From assembly GCA_963995505.1 (NCBI GenBank), contig OZ023198.1, positions 14,189,141-14,253,140 on the forward strand: a stretch of 64,000 nucleotides of DNA, given 5' to 3'. The notes beneath the pieces were generated by a model. That model was not told the DNA's origin, made no database searches, and was given only the letters and a program-made list of their open reading frames with translations. This stretch comes from Hypericum androsaemum. Lineage: Eukaryota; Streptophyta; Magnoliopsida; Malpighiales; Hypericaceae. The position numbers and the translations under genes were made by a program. This document shows positions 1 through 10,468 of this stretch, in pieces. Position 1 is the stretch's first letter. Each line of letters starts with the position of its first letter.

Positions 1-925
1 CGGGCTTTGTACCTTTCGATACTACCATATGCTTTTCGCTTAATTTTGAGAATCCATTTATTCCCAATTGCCCTACGCCCTTCAGGCAGGTCAACCAGTT
101 CCCAAACATGATTTTTCTTCATGGAAGCCATCTCTTCCTCCATTGCTTTAGCCCATTCATTCTTCTCGGGAGATGATAAAGCATCAGAGACATTCTCAGG
201 TTCATTATCATCTTGTAGGATAGCTAAAAGAATCTCACTTGTATCATTATCTGTAAATGTCAAGAGAGCATCTTCCGCACCTTCGACCTCAAATCGTCTG
301 CGTAGAATACTTGTTCTTTTAGTTCTACGAATTTCCGTACTACCACTGGAATTTGGAATTGTACTTCCACTAAGATGATGATCATATGGATCACGAACTT
401 CCGGATCAGTTGGAGGTGGTAAATCATGATCTTCCTCCTCAAATATTCTCCCACTCGGAGGAAGCGATCCAGATGATTCTGCCTCATCAGTTTCATATAG
501 GGTAAGATCTTTACTTACCTCTCCCAATTTTGGAAAATCATTTTCCAAAAATGTGATATCTCGTGATTCAAATTCTGTCACTTGTCCATTTTCGTGTTCG
601 CCCACGAACACATATCCCTTTGATACTTCAGAGTATCTAATGAAGATACTCTTCTTACCTCTCGGTCCTAATTTACCAAAATTACTGGAGGTAGTATGGA
701 CATAAGATGCACACCCCCACGGTCGTAAGTAGCTTAGATCCGGCTTCCGACCTGTCCACAATTCGTAAGGGGTGGTAGTGATAGACTTGGAGGGCACACG
801 GTTTAGAACATATGTGGCAGTAAGGAGCGCATCTCCATAAAATGATATTGGTAAATTTGCTTCTGCCATCATAGATCTAACCATGTCTAGAAGGGTCCTA
901 TTCCTTCTTTCTCCTACCCCATTTT
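1..925 (-). CDS. Copia A pol continuation: integrase C-terminus and RT start
   Basis: After the frame break near 925 an uninterrupted minus-strand frame continues to the left edge. It encodes the end of the copia integrase (NRTLLDMVRSMMAEANLPIS, then LTATYVLNRVPSK and a segment reading GKKSIFIRYSEVSKGYVF), an acidic linker, and the beginning of reverse transcriptase (EWAKAMEEEMASMKKNHVWE, then AIGNKWILKIKRKA). I read about 300 codons without a stop, which makes this the best-preserved pol in the window. The RT catalytic motif and RNase H lie beyond the edge. Together with the upstream ORF it suggests a single +1 change separates this copy from a continuous polyprotein. Confidence 0.85.
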
Positions 926-2742
926 TGTTGAGGTGTGCGAGGAATGGACAACTGATGTTCAATTCCTTTTTCATCACATAGAGTTTTAAACTCATCGGAA
1001 AGATACTCACGACCACGATCTGTTCGTAAGGCCTTGATCTTCCGTTCTAATTGATTCTCAGCATAATTCATGAAGGTCTTGAAGCAACTTAATGCTTCAG
1101 ACTTGTGAGAAATCAAATAGATTAGACCATACCTGCTATAGTCATCTATAAATGTGATGAAATAATAGGCTCCATGCCTAGCCCTCACATTCATTGGACC
1201 ACAAATGTCTGAATGGATTAATTGTAATGGATAGTCGGCTCTAGTTCCCTTACCAAATGGTTTTCTAGTCGATTTTCCTTCTAGACAACATTCGCAAGTA
1301 GGTAAGATGGCCTTTTCCAAGTTACCTAATAGTCCTGCCTTAGCTAGACGATTCAAGCGATCTTGACCAATATGGCCTAATCTAGAATGCCACAACACAA
1401 CATCATCCTGAGATGGTGGCGTGGTAGTGACCATGGAAAAACTTGTTCGAGGTAAATCACACAGATCAACATCCATAATTAAGAAACCATTTGATTGATA
1501 ACCAGATCCATAAAAAACATGTTCCAAAAATAGCTGAACAGAATTGTTCTCAAATATCCAACGAAAACCAAGAGACATTAAAAATGAAACTGAAATTAAA
1601 TTCCGGCGAATCTCTGGAGCATATAGCACGTCGTGTAGAAGCAGGGTACGTCCTCCACGTAGGCTCAATCTACATGTGCCCATGCCCTTGACTTCTACTC
1701 GTGCATTATTGCCTACATAGATAGATTTTGCTCCAGCAGGTAGACGTCGAAATTCGACAAAGGTGTCACGATCCTTCGTCACATGGTCTGTCGCTCCTGA
1801 ATCAATCACCCACAAAGGTTGACTTTCAGTTAGAAGGATAGTACTTGATACATACAATTTACTCGCACACGAGTTAAAGGGATGTACCTTCTTTTCTTCT
1901 TTACAATCTTTTGCAAAGTGACACTTCTTCTGACAGTTAAAACATTTCACCTTAGAAATGTTAACCATTCTCTTCTTCTTACCCTCAGAAGTCTTTTTCC
2001 CGGGTGGAGAATTTTTAGTTTTTCTCTTCTTGGTTTCCCAGCTATTATTGCCTTTTCCCTTCAGGACCGTCTTTCTTTTTCCACCTTTTGAGTTTGAAGC
2101 AGCCATATGCGCCTCAGGATGGATTTTGATCGCAAGTAGGCCATCCTCTTCCAGCTCAAGGTGGCGGGCCACGTCATCAAATGTCTTGACATTATCAGCG
2201 TGGGTAAGGGTCATCTTCATGTGTTCCCAATTTGCAAGAAGGGAACGAATGACAGCTTGGATCTTCTGCTCGTCACTAAGCATATGGCCAGCTTCTACCA
2301 GCTCACTGATCATGTTGGACATTTCCCGAAGATGTTTCTTCATTGTATGATCAGGATGCTTCTTGTAAGTGTCGAACCTTATGGTCAAACCTCGCAGCTT
2401 TGAGGTGGAGATCTTCCCAAATTTCTCCTTAAGTGCATCCCATAGGTCCTTTACATTTTCGAAAACTCGAAATTGCCTAGTGATATCATCCATCATAGCG
2501 CTCAATAAGATGAGACGAGCAATAGAGTTCTTCTTCTTCCAAGCCAAGTAGGCGTCCTTGTCACGCCTATGTTGAGCAGTTGGACCATCTTCAGGCTGGA
2601 CCATAATAACATTAATGGTCTCAAGAACTTCCTGTTCTTCCAGGACATACTGGATTTTCATGCTCCAGTTGTCATAATTATCGCCGTTGAGCTTCAAGTC
2701 CTTGTTGAGCTCGGCGATGATGGATTTGGAAGCAATCGACAT
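898..2742 (-). CDS. Copia A Gag-protease-integrase, 614 codons
   Basis: Retrotransposon polyprotein. The N-terminal ~220 residues are the copia Gag (UBN2) fold, beginning MSIASKSIIAELNKDLKLNG with the family motif NYDNWSMKIQ. A CCHC zinc knuckle for RNA binding follows (CFNCQKKCHFAKDC, near residue 270). The aspartic protease active site is WVIDSGATDHV near residue 313. A GAG-pre-integrase segment (LWHSRLGHIGQDRL) and the integrase core (HSDICGPMNV, FITFIDDYSRYG) come next. The frame stops at 898 shortly after an A5 run near 925, where one extra A breaks it; the pol frame continues to the left in another phase. The start at 2742 is chosen because it precedes the Gag domain and sits two bases after a predicted splice acceptor. 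Product would act in cytoplasmic virus-like particles and the nucleus. Confidence 0.9.
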   Translation of the reverse strand: MSIASKSIIAELNKDLKLNGDNYDNWSMKIQYVLEEQEVLETINVIMVQPEDGPTAQHRRDKDAYLAWKKKNSIARLILLSAMMDDITRQFRVFENVKDLWDALKEKFGKISTSKLRGLTIRFDTYKKHPDHTMKKHLREMSNMISELVEAGHMLSDEQKIQAVIRSLLANWEHMKMTLTHADNVKTFDDVARHLELEEDGLLAIKIHPEAHMAASNSKGGKRKTVLKGKGNNSWETKKRKTKNSPPGKKTSEGKKKRMVNISKVKCFNCQKKCHFAKDCKEEKKVHPFNSCASKLYVSSTILLTESQPLWVIDSGATDHVTKDRDTFVEFRRLPAGAKSIYVGNNARVEVKGMGTCRLSLRGGRTLLLHDVLYAPEIRRNLISVSFLMSLGFRWIFENNSVQLFLEHVFYGSGYQSNGFLIMDVDLCDLPRTSFSMVTTTPPSQDDVVLWHSRLGHIGQDRLNRLAKAGLLGNLEKAILPTCECCLEGKSTRKPFGKGTRADYPLQLIHSDICGPMNVRARHGAYYFITFIDDYSRYGLIYLISHKSEALSCFKTFMNYAENQLERKIKALRTDRGREYLSDEFKTLCDEKGIEHQLSIPRTPQQKWGRRKKE

Positions 2743-2744
2743 AT

Positions 2745-2888
2745 CTATAGGAAATTATAAAGAAATATTGCGTGTTAGGAATTTGTTCAGCAATACAATT
2801 AAATTTACTACGCGGTTATAACTTTAAGCAATATAAAGTTTTTAATTACTCTCGGATGGAAGTAGGTCACGGGCATGTTTCCCCTTAC
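2745..2888 (-). promoter_or_regulatory. Predicted spliced leader intron of copia A
   Basis: On the element strand a donor-like site (GGAAG|GTAAGG at 2889/2888) is followed 144 nt later by a pyrimidine/AT-rich acceptor (TTTCCTATAG, ending at 2745), and the gag ATG begins two bases after it. Element C has the equivalent pair (AAAG|GTGAGG at 34735 and TTTCCTAAAG ending at 34600). Splicing of leaders is known for some plant copia elements; here it is an inference from sites alone. Confidence 0.4.
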
Positions 2889-2896
2889 CTTCCGAG
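2851..2896 (-). repeat. Leader hairpin shared by copia A and C
   Basis: A 46-nt segment with inverted ends (CTCGGATGG ... CCTTCCGAG): six pairs, one mismatch, two more pairs. The equivalent in element C (34698-34743) reads CTCGAATGG ... CCTTTCGAG, so the fifth pair changed from G-C to A-T on both arms. The right arm contains the donor-like site of the predicted leader intron. The interior (AGTAGGTCACGGGCATGTTT) is identical in both copies. Confidence 0.55.
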
Positions 2897-4477
2897 AATT
2901 AATTTCAAACTTTAAATGTTAAAGTTCTTTGCATAGTAAAATAAGTGGATATTTCACGTGGTAACAATAACAATTAAATAAACGAATTTTATTCAATTGT
3001 AAACATGAATTGTCTTAACAAAAACAAATAACCACGGAAATACTCGAAGTTCTTAAACACATAGTTCTAAAACTTCCAACAAGACTGAAAAACAAATAAA
3101 ATTCACGCGTTGTGATGAGTTCGATGTGCCATCTTGAACATGCATCATAATGCAAGCGAATCGGGTTAACTCTTAAGTAGTCCCAATAAGATTAAAAACA
3201 TAAATTTTCAATCATAATGATGACAATAGTGCATAAAGAATATTCACATTAGCTTTATTGTGTGATTTATAAGTCTTGTTATTTTCCATAATTTTTAGTG
3301 TCCAAACTTCAAAATTACGGAAAAATATTTTATAAATATATTCAAAAAATATTATGGCTTTAAAAAATTACCACATTAATTTTATTAAAACCACCTTGTT
3401 AAAAGATTTTTTTAAAACCTTTAAAAAATATTATTTTGAATAAACCAATAGTCTATTCAATTAGGCCCAAAAAATTTTAAAATTAAGGGCCCATCAGACA
3501 TAGTCAACACGGGCCGCGTTGACTTTTCTTGGTCTGACTTGGAGTGGGCTAAATTGGGCCAGAGACTTAGACAATAGGCTAAAGGCCTGCGATCGTCTTG
3601 TGGGAGACCCGCGTTGACCGATCAACGTGGTCAGCGGGCCGGGTTGAGATCAGACCCGAACCTCCTTTTTCCTTAATTCAGATTTATTTCTTTTAAAATC
3701 TGATCCAGGCCCGAGTTAAAAAAAAACGGCCCACCAAAACATTTTCTCTCAGCCCCACAAAAAAATTCTCGGCCCAAATAAAAAAATTTGATCTTCTTCT
3801 TCTGCAGAAAATCGTGATGCCGGCGAGAAATTCCGGCCAGATCGACATTGAGGCCGGTTGCTACATCGACCATCGAAGAACAGCCACCTCTGAACTTCTA
3901 TTCGGGACCAACATCAATCAATCTTCTTCTCTGGTCGACGGCTTCGAATTTCCTAGAAGTCGATATCTTTTACCTTCTCCGGTTGGATCGAACAATTACC
4001 CAGACCAATCGATCTTCTTGACTTACGTCCGGTGAGATCTTTGTCGGTTGGCGTTGAGTGACCTCGTTGCCCGTCATCGACTGATGCTAGCTATCGAGGA
4101 TAGCAGAGTCGAATTTGGGGACAAGAACTCCCAATTGAAAAATTAGGGTTCATCCCCGATTTGGGGATTTTTGGGGAAAACTGCAGTTTAATCCCTCAGG
4201 TTTACACGTATTTCACATAAGGACGAAGTCCTTTTGTACGCTCAGAATGCATAATTTCAGAACAATACAAAAGTTTATACGCGTGTGCAAATAGGTACAG
4301 AAACGTGTTATCATGCATAGGTTCAGCAAGTGCAGTTCAGTCCCTAGACTATTACATTTATTCATGTAAGGACAACAGTAGGGTTTTTCATGAACAAAAA
4401 ATTCGATTTTTGACAGAAAATTACACAATCGATTTTCATTAATAAAAAACGAATTTAACCAGAATAAACCTACTCAT

Positions 4478-4491
4478 GGCTCTGATACCAA
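4478..4491 (-). other. Primer binding site of copia A
   Basis: The element strand reads TTGGTATCAGAGCC directly after the LTR, the usual complement of initiator tRNA-Met 3' end used by plant copia elements. Confidence 0.9.
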
Positions 4492-4953
4492 TGAAGGTTT
4501 TCGTGCATATACATAATTAATGCGAAACCAATATAATTAACGAACACATCATTAATCGAAATAGCCATATCGAAAAGGTTTACCTCTTGTAGCGCAGTTC
4601 GTTCTTCGAGAGGTATGTCACAGGATCGAGGGAGGCTTGTCACTGGTCGTCCTCGCTCACGTACTCGAAGCGGGGATTGGGTTTCACCGCCTAAAAGCCT
4701 TGAGAGTCTCCTAGAGAAAAACCTACGTATCTTTTTCTCTGGTGTGTGTTTTGTGTGTGTCCTTTTTTTTTTCCAGTAAAAACCCCTATTCCGTATAAAT
4801 AGAAAATTCTGGGAGGAGAAAAGGGGGTGGGAGAGTTATTACGTATAACAAACTCTCCTAATCCAAATCCCTTTCTAATTTAAATTAAAACTAAAAGATA
4901 TCCAATATCTTTTATTTAATTTAATAGGATAATCATGGGTGGATAATCCTTCA
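4492..4953 (-). repeat. 5' LTR of copia A
   Basis: The segment starts TGAAGG and ends CTTCA on the + strand (TG...CA), 462 bp, adjoining the PBS on the left. It shares blocks with the LTRs of element C (TTACCTCTTGTAGCGCAG, TTTCACCGCCTAAAAGCC, GGATAATCATGGGTGG). The base after it (4954) continues the LTR of copia B. The next five bases, GTGCA, are the predicted target duplication; the partner lies outside the window. Confidence 0.88.
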
Positions 4954-5148
4954 GTGCACAATCTAGATTATAATTAGCTGTCATTAGCTGGCATTAATTG
5001 CAGCCATTGCAGTAGCTGTACTTAGATATCAATTCATGTTGTTTCCAATAACCATAGTTAATTAGGTAGTTGTCACTTCTTGTATATAAATGAATGTAAC
5101 ATTCTGAGCTGAATAAGATGAACTATCACTTTCTATAAACTCTTTTTA
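4954..5148 (+). repeat. 5' LTR of copia B, right-hand 195 bp
   Basis: The sequence from GTGCACAATCTAGATT matches the 3' LTR from 9836 onward with scattered substitutions and one short indel near 5008, ending immediately before the PBS. Both copies carry TTGTATATAAA, a likely TATA region. Confidence 0.88.
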
Positions 5149-5160
5149 TGGTATCAGAGC
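5149..5160 (+). other. Primer binding site of copia B
   Basis: TGGTATCAGAGC directly follows the LTR, complementary to initiator tRNA-Met. Confidence 0.9.
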
Positions 5161-5329
5161 CTTCGATCTAAAAAAAAATCTATCCATAAACCAAAACCCA
5201 AAAAATATTGAAATACAAGAGCTGAATCAACAGCCAAATCAAAACCAAAACCAATCGCAAACCAGCACACAAAGTGCTAGGAGAATTTCACAGTCGAAAA
5301 CGACTGCAACATCAATCTGAAGCTTACTC

Positions 5330-6240
5330 CTATTCCCTTGAATGGTCTGAATTACTTGGCTTGGGCTCGTGCTGCATCTTATTCGCTAAATATCAAGGGT
5401 CTACTCGGCTACATCAATGGGAGATTGCCTCCGCTAGAAACCACCAGTGATGACTTTGAAGTCTGCTAAGCTCGTGACCAACTTGTAAGTACTTGGATTC
5501 TCAATTCTTTAGAACCAAAAGTCTATGCCTTGTTCTCCTTGCACTCAAGCACTTCCAAAGACTTGTGGGACTCTATCAAAAGTCTCTACAGTCAACAGAA
5601 TAATCTCTACATGATATTTGAATTAAAATAGAAACTTGCTGAGACAAGACAAAGTAAGAAATCCATTACAGAGTACCTAGGAACATTAAAGGAGATGTGG
5701 AATGAGCTTGCTATGTACAGGCCTCCAACTACAGATGTGATCGCCCTGCAAAAGCAAGCAGAACAAGATAAAATCTTTCAACTCTTATCAGGTCTTAGGC
5801 CTGAATTTGAGTCTGTGCAAAGTCAAGTTCTTATGAACAATGACTTGCCCTCCTTGGCAAGCATCTGCTCTAAGTTACAGCAAGAGAAAACTAGAAAAAA
5901 ACTCTCTGGGTTGATGAAGGATAAAGAATCAAGTGAGGGGGAGAATTCTGCCTTCTTCACTAATAATAGATCTTTATCTAACAAATCTAGGGGAAGAGAA
6001 AATTACAAAAATATTAGAAGAAGTCAGCCAATCTGTGAACATTGTAAAAAGACTGGTCATACTAAGGATAAATACTGGTTTCTTCATCCTCATCTCAGGC
6101 CCCAAAAGGAAAAGGAAAATTCTTATACTGCTAATACTGCTAACCATATTACAAGTTCCTCGAGCTCTGTTTCCACAGTTGAAATTCTAGCTCAGATGCA
6201 GCAGCTGATGCAACAACTTAACAAAAGAATGCCTGGATGA
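5330..6240 (+). pseudogene. Copia B gag, two in-frame stops
   Basis: A decayed Gag frame, readable from PLNGLNYLAWARAA (copia Gag, UBN2 family) through LWDSIKSLYSQQNN to IFQLLSGLRPEFESV. In-frame stops lie at 5467 (TAA) and 5629 (TAG), so only 5695-6240 (181 codons) remains open. The zinc knuckle near 6034 reads CEHCKKTGHTKDKY, with the last cysteine replaced by tyrosine, which should weaken RNA binding. The frame ends at a TGA overlapping the next ATG (ATGA at 6237), and pol lies in another phase. Confidence 0.85.
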
Positions 6241-9200
6241 CCAAATCTAAGGCAGCATCCAATCTAGATGGAACTCAACCTACAGCTGCAAACTACTCAC
6301 ATGCATTTACATGTATGTACAACAACAACTCTAAATCTGAATGTGTGTGGATTATAGATTCTGGAGCGAATGATTATATGATTAATGATAAAAGACTCTT
6401 GCAAGATTGTTACATAAAAGACAAACATGAATTTGTCCAAATTGCTAATGGTGAATGCATACCAATTAATGGAAAAGGAACCATTAAACTTTTCAATGCT
6501 CAACTCGAAGGACTGTATGTTCCAAAATTTGTTGCTAATTTATTCTCAGTCAACAAGTTAATAAACCAACTGAACTGTAGGGTTATCTTTGAACCTAATC
6601 ATGTAATTTTTCAGGATTTGAATTTCCTGAAAATGATTGATAAAGGCAAGATGAAGAATAGACTCTATGTGGTAGATGGATTACCTACAGCATTAGTCTG
6701 CAAAACTACCACTAACACCAGCAAAGACACAACCTTATGGTACCTTAGACTAGGCCATCCATCTGATATTGTAATGACTAGTTTGAACTTTGAATGTAAT
6801 AAGCTTTCTTCTAGTTGTAAAAGTTACATTTTGGCTAAACAATGCAGACTTCCTTTTCAGCTTTCACAAACTGAGTATGAAAAGCCATTTGATCTTGTGC
6901 ATTCAGATGTTTGGACCTCACCGTGTTATTCTTATGATGGTTTTAAGTACTTCGTAAATTTTATTGATCATGCTTCAAGAGCTACCTGGATTTATCTATT
7001 AAAAAGCAAAACTGAAGTCTTTCAAGCCTTTACTGAGTTCCAGAATCTGATTAATAGACAGTTTGATTCGAGAATTAAGATCCTAAGAACAAATTACATA
7101 ACTGAATACTTAAAGGACTTCACTAAAACTCTGAAAGATCAAGGAATAATAATCCATCAAACCTCATGTACCTATACCCCTCAACAGAATGGGATAGCTG
7201 AGCGAAAAAATAGACATATCTTGGAGGTTGCTAAGGCCATACGCTTTCAGATGAATGTCCCTAAAGAATTCTGGTCTGATGCAGTATTAACTGCTTGCTT
7301 TCTTATCAATAGGATTCCCAGCAAAATGATCAAGTTTAAGTCTCCTTTCAGTGTGCTTAAAAATGCAGGATCTGACCTTGAATTTTTAAAGGTATTTGGA
7401 TGTGCTTGCTTTGTTCATGTTCCTATTCAAAAGAGAGATAAACATGATCATAAGTCAGTTAAAAGTATATTCCTTGGATACTTTATTGTCTCAAAAGGCT
7501 ATAAGTATTTTGATCCTATTACTAGGAAGAAAATCATCTCAAGAGATGTTCAATTCCTAGAACATGTTTCTTATTTCACTAATAGATTGTCTGCTCAAAG
7601 TTATGATATAAGACAAGGGGAGAACTTCTTCAATGATGATAACAGTAAAGAAACATCAACAAGTTTCGACCATGTACCAGACCATGGTATTGAACAAGAC
7701 AATACTTCTATTCAAAAGAGACCAATCAACAAGTTGTCCTCACAACAGCAGCAGAACACAGATAGCTGAGAGCAAGAAATGCATCAAGAAGCGCAACAGC
7801 TTTCAACTCAGTAAGATTTACAGGTAAATCAACTTAATGAAGATTCAAGTGACACTAACTCTTCAGTGTTCGATAATGCAGGTCTTCGAGATGAAAATGG
7901 AAGAATCTCAAGTGATCAAGTTGAAGGCAATTTTGCAGAACCTGCTGTAGAACCTACAGACTCTAGAAGGCCCAAGAGGACAATCAAACCACCTGTCAGG
8001 TTTAAAGACTACAAGTCCTTCAAAACTTCAACTTATCCAATAGAAAGGTATGTTTCCTACAAAGCCTTGTCTTTTAAATATATAAGTTTTCTCAGTACCT
8101 TGGATAATATGGAAGAACCATCTAGTTATGAAAAAGCTAAAGATAAAAAGGTGTGGGTCATAGCTATGAATGAAGAACTTGATGCTTTAGCCAGAAATAA
8201 AACTTGGGACATCGTGAATCTTCCGGAAGGAAAAAAGGCTGTTGGATGTAAATGGGTCTATAAGAACAAGTACAATAGTGATGGAACATTGGAAAGACAT
8301 AAAGCTAGACTTGTTGCAAAAAAATTTACTCAGGTTTATGGCATTGATTATAATAAAATTTTTGCACCAGTAGCTAAAATGAACACAATTAGAATTCTAT
8401 TATCTATAGCTATTAATTCAAATTGGCTTGTTTTTTAAATGGATGTGAAAAATGCTTTTCTTCAAGGAGAACTTGAAGAAGATATCTTTATGGAGCTCCC
8501 ACCAGGGCATCCATTAGAGAAGTCTAACAAGGTATGCAAGCTAAATAAGGTAATATATGGATTAAGACAATCACCTCGTGCTTGGTACAAAAAATTAAGT
8601 AAGGAACTGATCAGCCTAGGCTATAAACGATGCATCAACAATTACTCTGTGTTCATTAAGGCAGAACAACAGCATAAAACTATCGTGTTGATCTATGTCG
8701 ATGATATTTTAATTACTGGAAGTAATCCTGCTGAGATATCTAACCTAAAAGCTGCCCTGAAGAAGAAATTTGATATTAAAGATCTTGGATTCATCAAGTA
8801 CTTCCTTGGAATTAAAATTGCTCAACCCAACAAAGGTATGTTTCTTTCCCAAAGGAAATACACTCTTGATTTACTTAAGGAATCAAAGAAGTTAGGTAGC
8901 AAACCTGCTTCTACTCTTGCTGAATATGGTGTGAAATTCTCTCCCGAGGAAGGTGAAGTCAAATTTGATGTTGGTTCTTTTCAAAGATTAGTTGGCAAAC
9001 TCATTTATCTTACTATGACTAGGCCCGATATAGCTTACTCTGTCAGCTTAATTATTCAAGCAATGCATGCTTCTAGGTCTAGTCACATTAAAATGGCAGA
9101 AAGGATCTTAAAGTACCTCAAGTCATGTCCTAGTAAAGGTCTTTGAATGCGGAATAATGGTAATTTTGATGTTCGTGGTTACGGTGATGCTGATTATGCT

Positions 9201-9620
9201 GGAGACATTAATGACAGACACTCTAAAAGTGGATATTGTACATTTGTTGGGGAAAATCTGGTCACATGGCGAAAGTAAGAAACAAAATATGGTTTCTAAA
9301 TCAAGTGCAGAATCTGAGAATAGATCAATATCTCAAGCTGCAAGTGAGTTAATGTGGGTTAAACATTTACTTAGTGAATTGCATTTTCCTATCTCAGGTT
9401 CAATGGAGTTGTATTGTGATAATGAAGCTGCTGCTCACATTGCAGCCAACCCGGTGTTCCATGAGAGAACTAAACACATTGAAGTAGATTGCCATTATGT
9501 TCGTGAAAAAGTCCATGCTAAAGAAATCAGCACTCCATATATTTGCAGTGAAAAATAATTGGCAGACATCTTCACTAAACCTCTACTGCTGAATCAGTTT
9601 AACTACATTATTGGCAAACT
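6237..9620 (+). pseudogene. Copia B pol (protease, integrase, RT, RNase H), broken
   Basis: Domains in copia order: protease (WIIDSGANDYM, near 6348), GAG-pre-integrase (LWYLRLGHPSD), integrase core (HSDVW, FVNFIDHASRATW, TPQQNGIAERKNRH), reverse transcriptase from ~8150 (AVGCKWVYKNK, MDVKNAFLQGELEEDI, active site YVDDILITGS near 8695) and RNase H (~9190-9560, ending ERTKHIEVDCHYV). Breaks: stops at 7767, 7812, 8436 and 9144, and a one-base shift near 9270. The integrase segment normally carrying its second catalytic Asp reads LRTNYITEYL, so that Asp is lost. RT keeps its two catalytic Asp residues. Confidence 0.9.
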
Positions 9621-9645
9621 GGGAATGTTTAATCTCCATTCTCAG

Positions 9646-9660
9646 CTTGAGGGGGAGTAT
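9646..9660 (+). other. Polypurine tract of copia B
   Basis: The purine-rich run TTGAGGGGGAGTA adjoins the start of the 3' LTR, the expected plus-strand primer of a plant copia element. Confidence 0.85.
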
Positions 9661-10040
9661 TGGAAGAAAGATCAACAATCGGGTTAATGGAATCTGCAGA
9701 TTATGCAGATGTTAGTTTCTGCAGATTATGCAAACATGCTTCGGGGGAGATTCTTGCGTGAAACCTATGCTCTATTCATAGATGCAATCAGTCTTGGTTT
9801 TATAACATTCTCTTCGTATTTTCTTGTCTTGTATAGTGCATAATCTAGATTATAATTAGCTGTCATTAACTGGCATTAATTGCAGAAGCAACTAGCCGTT
9901 GCAGTAGCTGTACTTAGATATCGGTTCATGTTATTTCCAATAACCATAGTTAATTAGGTAGTTGTCACTTCTTGTATATAAACAAATGTAATATTCTGAG
10001 ATGAATAAGATCAACTATCACTTTCTATCAACTCCTTTCA
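9661..10040 (+). repeat. 3' LTR of copia B
   Basis: 380 bp, from TGGAAGAAAG to CTCCTTTCA (TG...CA). The distal 205 bp match 4954-5148. The junction with A falls at GTGCA here (9836-9840). Confidence 0.88.
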
Positions 10041-10468
10041 CTTACTCTGGTTTGACTTTATCCTTTACTATGCACTCGCGGAACGGATTAATTCAAAATT
10101 TTAGTTGGAAGAACTATAAATGTGGCAAATCACTCTCTATTAGTATCAAATTTCATTGCATTTGAATAAAATATTTGTCAGGAGTGCAACTATATTTTGG
10201 TAAAATACAGCCGGTCCTTGTAATTTAGATTTTAGGGTAATAAATTCAGAGGTTTACGAAATTGGACATTCATTTATATAGTTCGTAAAAGCTTATATAT
10301 AGGTTTTATTTTACTTTCCAAAGTACGGGACAAAAGTCGTATGAATATCTTACTAGGAATCTTGAGGCTCAGCAGCATTTTTTTAGGATGTATAACAAAA
10401 AAAATATAATCAATACTACAGAGTATTGATTATAATAGTAATACAATTTTATTTATAAAAAAAATAAA
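10041..10468. other. Gene-free spacer with one perfect palindrome
   Basis: AT-rich DNA with no ORF or recognised element. At 10405-10434 two 13-base arms (TATAATCAATACT and its exact complement) flank the 4-base loop ACAG. Confidence 0.6.

Larger units (their letters stand above)
2743..4491 (-). other. Copia A untranslated leader
   Basis: About 1.75 kb between the 5' LTR and the gag start, with no long element-strand ORF. It holds the primer binding site at its 5' end and a hairpin and predicted intron near gag. Blocks are recognisable in the leader of element C (34608-37223), which shows this leader is a family trait. A short open frame on the opposite strand (3814-4035) has no recognisable product and I do not call it a gene. 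Confidence 0.8.
1..4953 (-). mobile_element. Copia LTR retrotransposon A (3' part outside window)
   Basis: A Ty1/copia element read right to left: 5' LTR (4492-4953), primer binding site, a 1.75-kb leader, then gag, protease, integrase and the start of reverse transcriptase running off the left edge. The gene order protease-integrase-RT shows copia rather than gypsy. Its right end lies exactly inside the 5' LTR of copia B (the LTR of B resumes at 4954), so A inserted into B and is younger. The coding region is open except for one extra base. The same family occurs as element C at 29686-37698. The 3' LTR of A is not in the window, so LTR age cannot be judged. Confidence 0.93.
4954..10040 (+). 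mobile_element. Copia LTR retrotransposon B (interrupted by A)
   Basis: A plus-strand copia element: partial 5' LTR, PBS, gag, pol, polypurine tract and a full 3' LTR. The first ~175 bp of the 5' LTR are missing because element A sits in it; that part should lie left of the window beyond A. Several in-frame stops and at least one frameshift show it can no longer code, consistent with being older than A. Confidence 0.92.

Noticed and set aside
3814..4035. Plus-strand 73-codon frame in the copia A leader as a host gene
   Set aside because: No recognisable product, located inside a retrotransposon leader on the opposite strand.
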